Shown: piece by piece, positions 26,467-34,869 of the stretch
Layout of the letters: each line of letters begins with the position of its first letter
Numbering within the stretch: position 1 is the stretch's first letter
Assembly: GCF_015686655.1 (NCBI RefSeq)
Contig: NZ_JADPMP010000017.1
Location: forward strand, 1-60,388
Reading direction: 5' to 3'
Origin: Pontibacter sp. FD36
GTDB lineage: Bacteria > Bacteroidota > Bacteroidia > Cytophagales > Hymenobacteraceae
DNA length: 60,388 bases
Made by a program: the position numbers and the translations under genes
Notes under the pieces: generated by a model
Database searches by the model: none
What the model saw: only the letters and a program-made list of their open reading frames with translations
What the model was told of the DNA's origin: nothing

Positions 26467-28245
26467 ATGAGTCATAAAGAAAGACTGGCTGCCATACGCC
26501 AGCAAATGAAAGAGCAGGGGCTGAGCGCCTACATCATTCCTTCGGCTGATCCGCACATCAGCGAGTACCTGCCCGATCGTTACAAATGCATTTACTTTGC
26601 CTCGGGCTTTACCGGTTCAGCAGGCACACTAGTGATCACACAGGACTTTGCTGGCCTCTGGACCGACGCCCGCTACTTTGTGCAGGCCAAAGACCAACTG
26701 GCAGGCAGTGGCTTTGAGCTCGTGAAACTGCAGGCGCAGCATGCACCCGAGTACATCGGCTGGCTGGCTGACCGTCTGGAGCAGGGTGAAGTGGTGGCGT
26801 ACGATGCCAAACTGATCTCGGTGGGACTGGCTGAGCTGCTGGAGCAGGAGTTGACACCGCTAGGTATAGAACTGGCCACGGACCGCGATTTGCTTGACGC
26901 CATTTGGGACGACCGTCCGGAATTGCCAACTGCCCCGGCCTACCTGATAGGTGAAGAGACAACCGGTCAGTCAACTACCGCAAAACTGGAAGCGCTGCGC
27001 AAAGCACTTAAAAAGCAAAGAGCCGACTACCACCTGATCTCTTCCTTGGACGATATGGCCTGGCTTTTTAACATGCGCGGTTCCGACGTGAAATGCAACC
27101 CAGTTGTACTGAGCTTTGCGCTGATCAGTCAGGATAATGCAATTCTTTTTATAGACCAGGCAAAACTGAGCGAAACAGATAAGAAACAACTGATGGCCGA
27201 CGGTGTGGAGCTGCAGCCATACGAGATGGTGGAGCGCCTACTCGCCGAACTGCCTGCCAGTTCCTCCATCCTGATCGACCCGAAACGCAATTGCTATGCC
27301 CTGTACAAGCAACTGCCGGCTGAGGTGCGCGTGATCCAAACTACTAACCCTACTACCTTCTTAAAGGCCATCAAAAATGAAGTGGAGATAGAGAACACCC
27401 GCAAAACGATGGTGAAAGACGGCGTGGCCTTGACGCGCTTCTTTAAATGGCTGGAGGAAAATCTGGGCAAAGAAACCATCACGGAGCTATCTGTTGCTGA
27501 CAAGGTGCTTGAATTCAGAGCAGAACAAGAGGGTTTTGTTGGAGAAAGCTTCGATACCATTGCCGGTTACAAAGCCCACGGTGCTTTGCCGCATTATAAA
27601 GCCACACCGGAGAGCGATGTAGAGCTGAAGGCCGACGGCCTGTTCCTGCTCGACTCCGGCGGACAGTATACGACGGGTACTACCGATATTACCCGCGTAG
27701 TTTCATTGGGCAACCTGACCGAAGAAGAAAAGATAGACTATACCCTGGTGTTGAAAGGGATGATTGACGGCGCCACCGCCTGCTTCCCAAGAGGCACTCG
27801 CGGTTATCAGATCGACGCCATCACGCGAAAGCCGCTCTGGGACCATGCCCGCAACTACGGACACGGAACCGGCCACGGCGTCGGCTTCTTCCTGAATGTA
27901 CACGAAGGTCCGCATGTGTTCAATCCTTCCCCCACACCAGTGGATATTGAACTGGGCATGATCACTTCGGTGGAGCCGGGGCTTTACCGTCCGAACCAGT
28001 ACGGCATCCGCATCGAGAACCTTGTGCTGACCATACCTGACGAGGCCAATGACTTCGGTGAATTCTATACCTTCGAGCATCTGACCTTAGCACTGATCGA
28101 CACAGCTCCGGTGAAAAAAGAGCTGCTCGACGAGCGCCAGATCCAGTGGCTGAACGACTACAACCAACTGGTGGTAGACAAGCTCGGACCGCAGCTGACA
28201 GAGGAAGAACTGAACTGGCTGAAGGAAAAGGCGAAATCTATTTAA
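26467..28245 (+). CDS. Xaa-Pro aminopeptidase (M24B, three-domain APP1 type)
   Basis: This 592-residue enzyme has two creatinase-like N-terminal domains (about 1-150 and 155-305), the M24 pita-bread catalytic domain (310-535) and the C-terminal extension found in APP1-type enzymes. All five metal ligands are visible: Asp396 (LLDSGGQY), Asp407 (TTDITR), His470 (GTGHGVG), Glu503 (SVEPGLY) and Glu517 (RIENLV). It removes the N-terminal residue from peptides with proline in position two and uses two Mn-type metal ions. It has no signal peptide, so it is cytoplasmic. It is followed by a strong intrinsic terminator and is likely monocistronic. Confidence 0.95.
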   Translation: MSHKERLAAIRQQMKEQGLSAYIIPSADPHISEYLPDRYKCIYFASGFTGSAGTLVITQDFAGLWTDARYFVQAKDQLAGSGFELVKLQAQHAPEYIGWLADRLEQGEVVAYDAKLISVGLAELLEQELTPLGIELATDRDLLDAIWDDRPELPTAPAYLIGEETTGQSTTAKLEALRKALKKQRADYHLISSLDDMAWLFNMRGSDVKCNPVVLSFALISQDNAILFIDQAKLSETDKKQLMADGVELQPYEMVERLLAELPASSSILIDPKRNCYALYKQLPAEVRVIQTTNPTTFLKAIKNEVEIENTRKTMVKDGVALTRFFKWLEENLGKETITELSVADKVLEFRAEQEGFVGESFDTIAGYKAHGALPHYKATPESDVELKADGLFLLDSGGQYTTGTTDITRVVSLGNLTEEEKIDYTLVLKGMIDGATACFPRGTRGYQIDAITRKPLWDHARNYGHGTGHGVGFFLNVHEGPHVFNPSPTPVDIELGMITSVEPGLYRPNQYGIRIENLVLTIPDEANDFGEFYTFEHLTLALIDTAPVKKELLDERQIQWLNDYNQLVVDKLGPQLTEEELNWLKEKAKSI

Positions 28246-28265
28246 CTGCTGATCATTAATAAAAG

Positions 28266-28300
28266 CCGGCTATACCTTCAACAAGTATAGCCGGTTTTTT
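28266..28300 (+). terminator. Intrinsic terminator after the Xaa-Pro aminopeptidase gene
   Basis: CCGGCTATAC (28266-28275) pairs perfectly with GTATAGCCGG (28285-28294) around a 9-nt loop and is followed by six T residues. The left arm contains a full copy of the iterated motif (CTATACCT, 28270-28277). Confidence 0.88.
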
Positions 28301-28365
28301 CTTTTAGAGCAGAGGGTAATCCCAACTTGTCTGGCTTACAAGTTACTCTTTCCTGGAAAACGAAG

Positions 28366-28373
28366 TATATTTG
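28366..28373 (+). promoter_or_regulatory. -7 box of the ctlX-like gene
   Basis: TATATTTG is an exact TAnnTTTG match, 13 bp before the start codon at 28387, which would give a very short leader. The -33 element is not clear. Confidence 0.5.
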
Positions 28374-28386
28374 AAAAAAACCTGTT

Positions 28387-29316
28387 ATGAAACAAACCAC
28401 CAGCACCATTTTGATGATCGAGCCGACAGGCTTTGCCTTTAACCCGGAGGCAGCCGAAACCAACAGCTTTCAACAGGAGCTGCAGGACTTCACGCCTGAT
28501 CAGGTGCAGGATATCGCGCTGCTTGAGTTCAAAAATGCGGTGACGGAACTGCGTCAACTCGGTGTGGAGGTGATCACAATGCGGGACCCTGACAACGCGG
28601 GCACACCTGACTCTGTGTTTCCGAACAACTGGTTTTCTACTCACGCTGAGGGACAACTGGTAACCTACCCGATGGCATCACCCAGCAGGCGAAATGAACG
28701 GCGCCAGGAGGTCATTGAACGGATCAAGCATGCTTGCCAATGTGGGGGGCATGTGACGCTGGAGTTTTTTGAAGAACAGGAAACACCTGTATACTTGGAA
28801 GGTACGGGCAGCTTGGTACTGGACCGCGTGAACAAGATCGCTTATGCGGCGGTGTCGCCTCGTACGAGTTTAGAGGCGCTAGCACATTTCTGTGATAAAC
28901 TCGGCTACGAAGCGGTTACATTTGAAGCTTATGGACCGGCAGGTGAACTGATCTACCACACCAATGTGATGATGTGTGTAGGCGATACCTATGCAGTGGT
29001 GGCCTTGGACGTGGTGAGTGCGCAGGATCGTGAAAAGCTGTACGCTAGTCTGAGCGGAAGCGGCAAAGAGATTATCGAGATTAGCAAAGAGCAAACCTAC
29101 CAGCATTTTGCTGGCAACATGCTCCAAATAGAAAACCAGCAGGGCGAGCGCATTCTCGTGATGTCGAAGGCCGCTTACCTAAGCCTGACACCTGAGCAGT
29201 TGGAGCGTATACAAGCGCATAATGAGCACATCCTGTATCTGCCCATCCACATGATCGAGAAAGCAGGGGGTGGCAGCATCCGTTGCATGATCGCGGAGCT
29301 GTTTAAGAAGCGATGA
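28387..29316 (+). CDS. ctlX: CtlX-type amidinotransferase/arginine deiminase-like hydrolase
   Basis: This 309-residue cytoplasmic protein belongs to the guanidine-modifying pentein fold. The visible family marks are VFPNNWFSTH near residue 80, LEGTGSLVLDR near 140, HTNVMMCVGD near 195 (catalytic His) and GGGSIRCMIAELF at the end, with Cys300 as the nucleophile. These match the citrulline-utilisation hydrolase (CtlX) group, annotated in Bacteroidota as arginine-deiminase-related. It should hydrolyse a ureido or guanidino compound, but the true substrate in this lineage is uncertain. It has its own -7 box and follows a terminator, so it is transcribed separately. Confidence 0.85.
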   Translation: MKQTTSTILMIEPTGFAFNPEAAETNSFQQELQDFTPDQVQDIALLEFKNAVTELRQLGVEVITMRDPDNAGTPDSVFPNNWFSTHAEGQLVTYPMASPSRRNERRQEVIERIKHACQCGGHVTLEFFEEQETPVYLEGTGSLVLDRVNKIAYAAVSPRTSLEALAHFCDKLGYEAVTFEAYGPAGELIYHTNVMMCVGDTYAVVALDVVSAQDREKLYASLSGSGKEIIEISKEQTYQHFAGNMLQIENQQGERILVMSKAAYLSLTPEQLERIQAHNEHILYLPIHMIEKAGGGSIRCMIAELFKKR

Positions 29317-29473
29317 TTTAGAACATCAGGTATTCTTTGTTCGCTCACCTTTTATTAGTAAAAGTGGGTGATTGACCAACTATACCTGGGGATGTTGCTG
29401 TTGCAGCTTTTCAGGAAGACATGGCTCCATAATTTTTCTTTTACATCATGCCCCATCCCATTCCCCGTATACC

Positions 29474-29481
29474 TAGCTTTG
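29474..29481 (+). promoter_or_regulatory. Candidate -7 box of the AEC transporter gene
   Basis: TAGCTTTG is an exact TAnnTTTG match 25 bp before the ATG at 29507. No TTTG was found at the expected -33 distance. Confidence 0.4.
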
Positions 29482-29506
29482 CGGTTTCATTTATATCGGA
29501 GCCTGC

Positions 29507-30418
29507 ATGAGCAGTATCATCTTACTTTTTCTTTGCCTGATCGTGGGGGTGCTGCTGCGCCGGGTGCCGGCTTTTCCGAGCACGTCGCCGGTGGTGCTCA
29601 ACCAGTTCATCATTCATATTTCGCTTCCGGCACTGGCCCTGTATGCTATACCTGAGGTGGAACTGGATAGTACGGTTTTGCTGCCTGTGGGCGTGGCCTG
29701 GATCTGTTTTGGGGCGGCTGCGGCCTTTTTCTATACCTTGGGCCGGATCTATGGCTGGTCTAAGAAGCTGATCGGCTGCCTGATTCTTACTGCCGGACTC
29801 GGCAACACTTCTTTTGTAGGCTTCCCGATCATCGAGGCGCTGTATGGCAAACAAGGTTTGCAGACAGCTATCCTTGTCGACCTGCCCGGTACCTTTGTGG
29901 TAGTCTCGACGCTAGGGATAGCTTTGGCCGCTTATTTCTCCAAGGGGCAACCTGACTTCAAAGCTATTGGTTTGAAAATTCTCACATTTCCGCCTTTCCT
30001 GGTGTTTGTGATCGCCTTTGCCATGAATGTAGCCAACCTGCATTTCTCGGATGACCTGAAGGATGTCTTCAACCGCCTAGGCAGCACCGTGACACCGCTG
30101 GCGCTGGTAAGTGTGGGCATGCAACTGCGGATTGAGCGCAAGAGCAAGCACTGGCGCTTTCTGGCTTTGGGCCTTGCTTTTCAACTTATACTGGCACCAC
30201 TGCTTATTTATGTTCTTTACGCATTGGTGCTGGGCATGCGCGGCCCGGTGGTGCAGGTGAGCATCTTGGAAGCAGGTATGGCACCCATGATCACAGCTTC
30301 TATCGTGGCCATTTCCTACGGACTCAAACCCCGGCTGGCCTCTATGATGGTAGGCTTCGGGATTCCGCTTTCCTTTATCACGCTGGCCGTCTGGTACCTG
30401 CTGGTGCAGGGGCTGTAG
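29507..30418 (+). CDS. AEC-family (auxin efflux carrier-like) transporter
   Basis: This 303-residue membrane protein has about ten hydrophobic segments in two inverted halves, each with the Gly/Asn-bearing break of the BASS/AEC fold. The first half has LTAGLGNTSFVGFPIIEALYG, which is the family's best-conserved block. The second half has ILEAGMAPMITASIVAISYGL. Bacterial AEC proteins export or exchange organic acids such as malate or amino-acid derivatives. The substrate here is unknown. The gene lies between ctlX and the pseudouridine synthase gene, all on the plus strand but separately spaced. Confidence 0.9.
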   Translation: MSSIILLFLCLIVGVLLRRVPAFPSTSPVVLNQFIIHISLPALALYAIPEVELDSTVLLPVGVAWICFGAAAAFFYTLGRIYGWSKKLIGCLILTAGLGNTSFVGFPIIEALYGKQGLQTAILVDLPGTFVVVSTLGIALAAYFSKGQPDFKAIGLKILTFPPFLVFVIAFAMNVANLHFSDDLKDVFNRLGSTVTPLALVSVGMQLRIERKSKHWRFLALGLAFQLILAPLLIYVLYALVLGMRGPVVQVSILEAGMAPMITASIVAISYGLKPRLASMMVGFGIPLSFITLAVWYLLVQGL

Positions 30419-30509
30419 GTATAAGCGGTTAGCTATTCCTGAAGTTTTCTCGTTATTTTACAAGTATAAACACACGGCCGGCAGGTATAGACTACGGCCA
30501 TTTCAGATT

Positions 30510-31520
30510 ATGACACAACACACATCCGACGGCATCCGCTTAAACAAGTTCATAAGCGACGCAGGCATCTGCTCCCGTCGCGAAGCAGATAAACTGATAG
30601 AGCAGGGGAGGGTACTGGTGAATGGCAAGCCGCCCGAAGTCGGAGCCAGGATCAAAGGCAAAGACAAAATTCAGGTAGACGGCAAAACGCTGCAATGGAA
30701 CCAGGTGGCACCTGTATACCTGGCGCTCAATAAACCGGCAGGTATAGAGACGACCACTGACCTCTCTCAACGCGACAACATCATTCGCTTTGTCAATTAT
30801 CCCGAGCGCATCTTCCCGATCGGCCGTCTCGACAAAGACTCGGAAGGTCTGATCTTTCTGACCAATGATGGGGACATCGTGAACAAGATTCTTCGGGCCG
30901 GTAACAAGCACGAGAAAGAATATATTGTGACGGTGGACAAGCCGATCAACGAGGATTTTGTTCAGAAGATGAGCAATGGCGTTTCGATTCTCGGTGTGAA
31001 CACCAAGAAATGCTTTGTTGAGCAGTTGGGACCGAATAAATTTCGCATCATCCTAACGCAAGGCATGAACCGCCAGATCCGCCGTATGACTGAGGCACTG
31101 GGCTACGAAGTGCAGACCCTACAGCGTATTCGCATCATGAACATAACCTTGGCAAAGCTCCCGCTAGGCCAGTGGCGAGAGCTCACCGAAGGCGAGATTG
31201 ACATGTTGCAAAGCATGGTGGCTGATTCCGTGATGACAGAAGAAGGCTCAGTAGGCAAGAAAAAAGCGGCTGCTAATCAAACGCAAACTTCACAGCCAGC
31301 TCGCAAAAAATCTTCTTCGGGTAGTAGACCGCCACGAAAAGAAGGCGGCGCGGGCAAGAAAAGTAGTTTCGGAGCAAGCGACTCAAAAGGTGGCAGAGGC
31401 CAGCGCGGCGCTTCCAAAGGGCCGGGGGCCAAGAAGTCAGGGGGCAAGAGCAGTAAGGGCTACAGAGGGGCCAGCAGAAATGCACCTGCTGCCAAAGGTG
31501 GCGGAAAAAAAAGACGTTAG
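30510..31520 (+). CDS. rluF: RluF/RluB-type rRNA pseudouridine synthase with long basic tail
   Basis: This 336-residue enzyme has an N-terminal S4 RNA-binding domain (about 9-60, RLNKFISDAGICSRREADKL) and the RsuA/RluB/RluF catalytic domain with GRLDKDSEGL (105-114), where Asp108 is the nucleophile. The block ILTQGMNRQIRRMTEALGY follows. These features fit RluF (23S rRNA position 2604 in E. coli numbering) best, with RluB as the alternative. After about residue 235 the chain becomes a ~100-residue low-complexity tail rich in Lys, Gly, Ser, Ala and Arg. Such tails occur on several Bacteroidota RNA-modifying enzymes and probably aid RNA binding. A bidirectional terminator follows. Confidence 0.85.
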   Translation: MTQHTSDGIRLNKFISDAGICSRREADKLIEQGRVLVNGKPPEVGARIKGKDKIQVDGKTLQWNQVAPVYLALNKPAGIETTTDLSQRDNIIRFVNYPERIFPIGRLDKDSEGLIFLTNDGDIVNKILRAGNKHEKEYIVTVDKPINEDFVQKMSNGVSILGVNTKKCFVEQLGPNKFRIILTQGMNRQIRRMTEALGYEVQTLQRIRIMNITLAKLPLGQWRELTEGEIDMLQSMVADSVMTEEGSVGKKKAAANQTQTSQPARKKSSSGSRPPRKEGGAGKKSSFGASDSKGGRGQRGASKGPGAKKSGGKSSKGYRGASRNAPAAKGGGKKRR

Positions 31521-31535
31521 ACCTCTGGCAATATT

Positions 31536-31590
31536 AAAAAGCCGGTGCATCAGGTATAGGTATAAGACCTGCCTGATGCACCGGCTTTTT
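31536..31590. terminator. Strong bidirectional intrinsic terminator
   Basis: An 18-bp perfect stem (left arm 31536-31553, right arm about 31573-31590) has A residues before and T residues after it, so it can work on both strands. Two overlapping copies of AGGTATA sit in and beside the loop (31552-31565). It ends the pseudouridine synthase gene. Confidence 0.88.
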
Positions 31591-31783
31591 AATTGAGTTG
31601 ATTAATCTGATAGGAATGTTGCTGTGAACTAGCTTCAACAGGTATAAGCTAGTAAAACCGCTATATCTGTGAATTCAGTAAAGTTGGTTTATAGCCCACA
31701 CAGCACGTTCAAAACTTAAAAGATCAGAGGCAAGCTGTTTTTGAAATGTTCTGGCTCTTTTCTAAGATAATTTAACAAAAAAA

Positions 31784-32449
31784 TTACTGTGCGTCGTCTT
31801 CCTCTTCTTCAGCGTCTTCCTCTTCCGAATAGGCGTTTAATTTGATCTTTTCGATCTGCAGGTAGGTTTTGAACTGGTGAATCAGCTTGTCCATCTCCTT
31901 TTCTTTTTGCTGCAGGGCGTCAATCTCTTCGTCTGATGTTTGCAGCACCGGACGCAGGCGGCTCAAGCTATCCTTCATCTGGGCCACAGCATCTTCCGTA
32001 TGGTTGATCACGTCCTGGTTTTGCTCAGCAGCCATAGCCAGTTGCAGCTGACCGATGTACATTTCCAGAAACTCCACCATGTCCCAAGGGTTATTGGGAC
32101 GGTTCCAGGTAAAGGCCGTATTGCAGCGGCGGCACTTATAGGTATTGCATTTCCAGCCGTGCTCGTTGGTGGTGGCACCGGTGCGCTTCAGCATATCGGC
32201 TTTGTTGCACTTCGGGCACTGGGCATTGTCCTCGATGATGTTGAGCAGGCGCTCCCGCTTATCCATGATGGCGGCGCGATTGGCGGCATGTGTGATCAAC
32301 TGTGTCTCAAGATTCTCGCACGCGGCTGTCATTTGGGTATGCTCCGCGCTGAGTTCGCCCTCTTCCATCAGTCGCGCGGCACGCTTGCTGAAAAAGCGTA
32401 TCAGTTTGATCAGTTCTCTCTCGTTGGGCTTCAGTGCGGGTTGTTTCAT
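31784..32449 (-). CDS. Zinc-ribbon, coiled-coil protein of unknown function
   Basis: This 221-residue soluble protein has an N-terminal helical part (1-75), a four-Cys zinc ribbon (CPKCNKADML near 79 and CNTYKCRRC near 101), then NRPNNPWDMVEFLEMYIGQL and a long Glu/Gln-rich coiled coil (about 140-205). It ends with a very acidic tail. I do not recognise a named family; the layout resembles nucleic-acid or protein-scaffold factors. A candidate -7 box lies just upstream. It is the last gene of a minus-strand run that starts with hemN. Confidence 0.75.
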   Translation of the reverse strand: MKQPALKPNERELIKLIRFFSKRAARLMEEGELSAEHTQMTAACENLETQLITHAANRAAIMDKRERLLNIIEDNAQCPKCNKADMLKRTGATTNEHGWKCNTYKCRRCNTAFTWNRPNNPWDMVEFLEMYIGQLQLAMAAEQNQDVINHTEDAVAQMKDSLSRLRPVLQTSDEEIDALQQKEKEMDKLIHQFKTYLQIEKIKLNAYSEEEDAEEEEDDAQ

Positions 32450-32465
32450 GTATCAGGTGTTTGTT

Positions 32466-32473
32466 CAAAGTTA
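32466..32473 (-). promoter_or_regulatory. Candidate -7 box of the zinc-ribbon gene
   Basis: On the minus strand this is TAACTTTG, an exact TAnnTTTG match 17 bp before the start at 32449. A -33 TTTG lies closer than the usual distance, so the promoter is uncertain. Confidence 0.4.
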
Positions 32474-32508
32474 CAAAATCCGTGGCAAAGCACGAATTGT
32501 TCAGTAGT

Positions 32509-33057
32509 TTAACGCGCCTGCTTCGCTTCCCGGGTGCGCTTGTAGATGCGAATGGCCAGCATCAGCAATGCCGAAAACAGCAGCAGACCTACAATCCCCC
32601 AAGCCATGCTTAGCGCACTTTTGAGCACCACCAAAAACACAATGGCGATCAGGAAAACGGTGGCTACCTCGTTCCAGATGCGCAGTTGCGTGGAGCTATA
32701 CTTGATGATTCCGCTCTGCTGTTGCTTGAAAATACTGTGACAAAGGAAGTGGTATGCGTACAGTCCGACCACAAAAGCCAGTTTCCAGATAAGCCAGCCC
32801 GGGAAAGGATCGTAAAGGCCAAGCGTGATAACAATGCTGGTACCAAATATAAGCGTAAGCACAGCCGATGGCCAGGTAATGCCATACCAAAGTCGCTTCT
32901 GCATGATGCTGAACTGGTTCTGCAGAATACTTCGTTCCGGCTCCGGTTTCTCCTGCGCCTCAGCATAATAGATGAACAGGCGCACGATGTAGAACAGGCC
33001 GGCAAACCAGGTAACCACAAATATAATGTGCAGGGCTTTGAGGTATAAAAAGGACAT
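32509..33057 (-). CDS. hemJ: HemJ-type protoporphyrinogen oxidase
   Basis: This 182-residue membrane protein starts MSFLYLKALHIIFVVTWFAGLFYIVRLFIYYAEA, the highly conserved HemJ (UPF0093) N-terminus with the essential His10 in the first membrane segment. Four to five hydrophobic segments follow, and the conserved block YAYHFLCHSIFKQQ lies near residue 100. HemJ oxidises protoporphyrinogen IX to protoporphyrin IX in bacteria that lack HemG and HemY. The gene lies just downstream of hemN on the same strand, so two late haem-synthesis steps sit together, although a terminator and a -7 box in the 119-bp gap suggest separate transcripts. Confidence 0.9.
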   Translation of the reverse strand: MSFLYLKALHIIFVVTWFAGLFYIVRLFIYYAEAQEKPEPERSILQNQFSIMQKRLWYGITWPSAVLTLIFGTSIVITLGLYDPFPGWLIWKLAFVVGLYAYHFLCHSIFKQQQSGIIKYSSTQLRIWNEVATVFLIAIVFLVVLKSALSMAWGIVGLLLFSALLMLAIRIYKRTREAKQAR

Positions 33058-33080
33058 AGACCGTCAGGATGCTGTTTCGG

Positions 33081-33088
33081 CAAAGGTA
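33081..33088 (-). promoter_or_regulatory. -7 box of hemJ
   Basis: On the minus strand this is TACCTTTG, an exact TAnnTTTG match 24 bp before the hemJ start codon. It directly follows the hemN terminator hairpin, which supports an independent hemJ transcript. Confidence 0.5.
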
Positions 33089-33100
33089 CATAAAAACAAA

Positions 33101-33130
33101 AGCCCGGCATACCTAAGGGTATCCGGACTT
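33101..33130 (-). terminator. Intrinsic terminator after hemN
   Basis: On the minus strand, AAGTCCGGATACC (33118-33130) and GGTATGCCGGGCT (33101-33113) pair with one bulge/mismatch around a short TTAG-type loop, and the second arm continues into T residues. Confidence 0.7.
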
Positions 33131-33176
33131 TGTTCTTCGGTCTGAATAATCAAAAAATCAATCCTATCAAATCACC

Positions 33177-34547
33177 TTAAACAGACTTACTAAAAACCGG
33201 CACCGTCATTTTTCCGGCCCATAGGCGGGCATCCAGACACATGGCAATGTTGCGCACAAAAGGCTTGCCGGCAGGCAGTACCTGTATGTCTTGGTTGCTG
33301 TACTCTACCAGACCATCGTCGGCTAATGGTTGCAGGCGCATTAAGGCATCTACAAAATAAGGCAATTCCTCGGGTTCCCAGCTCGTGTAGTCGCGACACA
33401 TCAGGTTCTGGATGTGGGTGCGCAGCAGTATGTCCTCGCCGGTCAGCTCGTGACCTTTGAAGATTGGGAGATGACCAGTCAGCACAACTTCTTCGTAGGC
33501 TTCCACTTCCTTGATGTTCTGCATAAAGGCCGTGCCCGTGTCGGAAATGCTGGAGCAGCCTAAGCCGATCAGCAACTGGGTATGACGCGGGGTATAGCCC
33601 ATAAAATTGCGGTGAAGCGTGCCGTTGGCGGCTGCGATGCAAAGCTCGTCTTCTGGTAGGGCGAAGTGGTCCATACCTGTTTCGATGTAACCAGCCTCTT
33701 CCAGCATGGCTCTGCCCAGTTCGTAAAGACCGCGCTTCACTTCCGGCGCAGGCAGGTCAGCCTCTGAGTAGCGACGTTGGCCTTTGCTCTTCCAGGGCAC
33801 GTGGGCGTAACTGTAAAAGGCGATGCGCTCAGGGCGCAGCTCTTTCACTTTCTCAATGGTATGGCGCACGCTCTTTTCGGTCTGATGCGGCAGTCCGTAG
33901 ATAATGTCGCCGTTGATGGAGGTATAGCCGATTTCACGGGCTATGTCAAATATCTCTTTCGTCTTTTCGAACGTCTGGATGCGGTTGATGATCAGTTGCA
34001 CGTAGGGGTCGAAGTCCTGTATACCCACACTCAATCTGCGGAAGCCTAGGTCGTAAAGTACCTGCAGCTGTTCGCGGTTTGTGGCATTCGGGTGCACTTC
34101 GATGCTGAAAGCTGCATTTGGCGTAGTCTCAGTTTTTTCAAGCAATCGCTCCAGCAGGTTCTGCAGGTTGGCTGCACTGAAGAAAGTCGGAGTACCACCA
34201 CCCAGGTGCAGTTCCGTAATGCGTGGCTTCTCATCGAACAGTTCCAGATACTGCTCCCATTCCTGAAGCAGGGCCTCCAGGTAAGGCGACTCTACTGCGT
34301 GGTTTTTGGTGATGCGCTTGTTACAGCCGCAATACGTACACAAAGCCTCGCAAAAAGGCAGGTGCAGGTATAAACTGATACCTTCTTTCTTGTTTGTAGC
34401 TCGGAAAGCCTGCTGCACATGGCTCTTCCAACGGGCTTCGGTCAGGGGCTTCTCGTCCCAGAACGGCACAGTAGGATAGCTGGTATAGCGTGGCGAAGGC
34501 ACATCGTACTTGGCCAGTAGTTCAGCAGGAGTGACAGCAGTTTTCAT
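33177..34547 (-). CDS. hemN: Oxygen-independent coproporphyrinogen III oxidase
   Basis: I take the ATG at 34545-34547 (MKTAVTPAELLAKYDVPSPRYTSYP), which is the normal HemN N-terminus; an ATG at 34592 adds 15 residues without family support. The 456-residue radical-SAM enzyme has the [4Fe-4S] motif C-x3-C-x2-C-x-C at Cys66, 70, 73 and 75 (LPFCEALCTYCGC), the SAM-binding GGGTP and EVHPNATN segments, and the HemN C-terminal domain. It converts coproporphyrinogen III to protoporphyrinogen IX without oxygen. Two TGAY-N-GTCA palindromes 84-150 bp upstream look like FNR-type operators, which matches anaerobic control. Confidence 0.96.
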   Translation of the reverse strand: MKTAVTPAELLAKYDVPSPRYTSYPTVPFWDEKPLTEARWKSHVQQAFRATNKKEGISLYLHLPFCEALCTYCGCNKRITKNHAVESPYLEALLQEWEQYLELFDEKPRITELHLGGGTPTFFSAANLQNLLERLLEKTETTPNAAFSIEVHPNATNREQLQVLYDLGFRRLSVGIQDFDPYVQLIINRIQTFEKTKEIFDIAREIGYTSINGDIIYGLPHQTEKSVRHTIEKVKELRPERIAFYSYAHVPWKSKGQRRYSEADLPAPEVKRGLYELGRAMLEEAGYIETGMDHFALPEDELCIAAANGTLHRNFMGYTPRHTQLLIGLGCSSISDTGTAFMQNIKEVEAYEEVVLTGHLPIFKGHELTGEDILLRTHIQNLMCRDYTSWEPEELPYFVDALMRLQPLADDGLVEYSNQDIQVLPAGKPFVRNIAMCLDARLWAGKMTVPVFSKSV

Positions 34548-34630
34548 AATCGATTCTTCTAAAATGGTACATCGAAGCAATTGCTGCTTCATTACGGTTA
34601 CAAAGGTCGGGCACCCCCGTCACCTAAGAA

Positions 34631-34644
34631 ATGACATTTGTCAG
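34631..34644. promoter_or_regulatory. FNR/CRP-like palindrome 1 upstream of hemN
   Basis: ATGACATTTGTCAG contains TGACA-TT-TGTCA, a palindrome with 5-bp arms, centred about 90 bp before the hemN start. A near-identical copy lies 53 bp further on. The form is close to FNR-type half sites (TTGAT/TGACA class). Confidence 0.5.
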
Positions 34645-34683
34645 TCAAGCTGCTTTTTATGAACTTTAGGGCAGGGCTAAGGG

Positions 34684-34697
34684 ATGATATTTGTCAT
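34684..34697. promoter_or_regulatory. FNR/CRP-like palindrome 2 upstream of hemN
   Basis: ATGATATTTGTCAT differs from palindrome 1 at one internal base (T for C) and at the last base. It lies in the divergent region between hemN and the D-threonine aldolase-like gene, so it may serve either gene. Confidence 0.5.
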
Positions 34698-34869
34698 GAA
34701 AAGAAATTTTGTGACTGAATTGTTAGACGCTATACCTGTCACGAGCCTGCCTAAAGCATGTTTGTGGCATTAAGTTCTAGCAAATTTTCACTCGTCCTCA
34801 AGGGGATAGTTTCAGATAGAGTTTGAGGCCCTCCCTTAGTATCCGCTATACCTGTAAAACTAGATAGAC

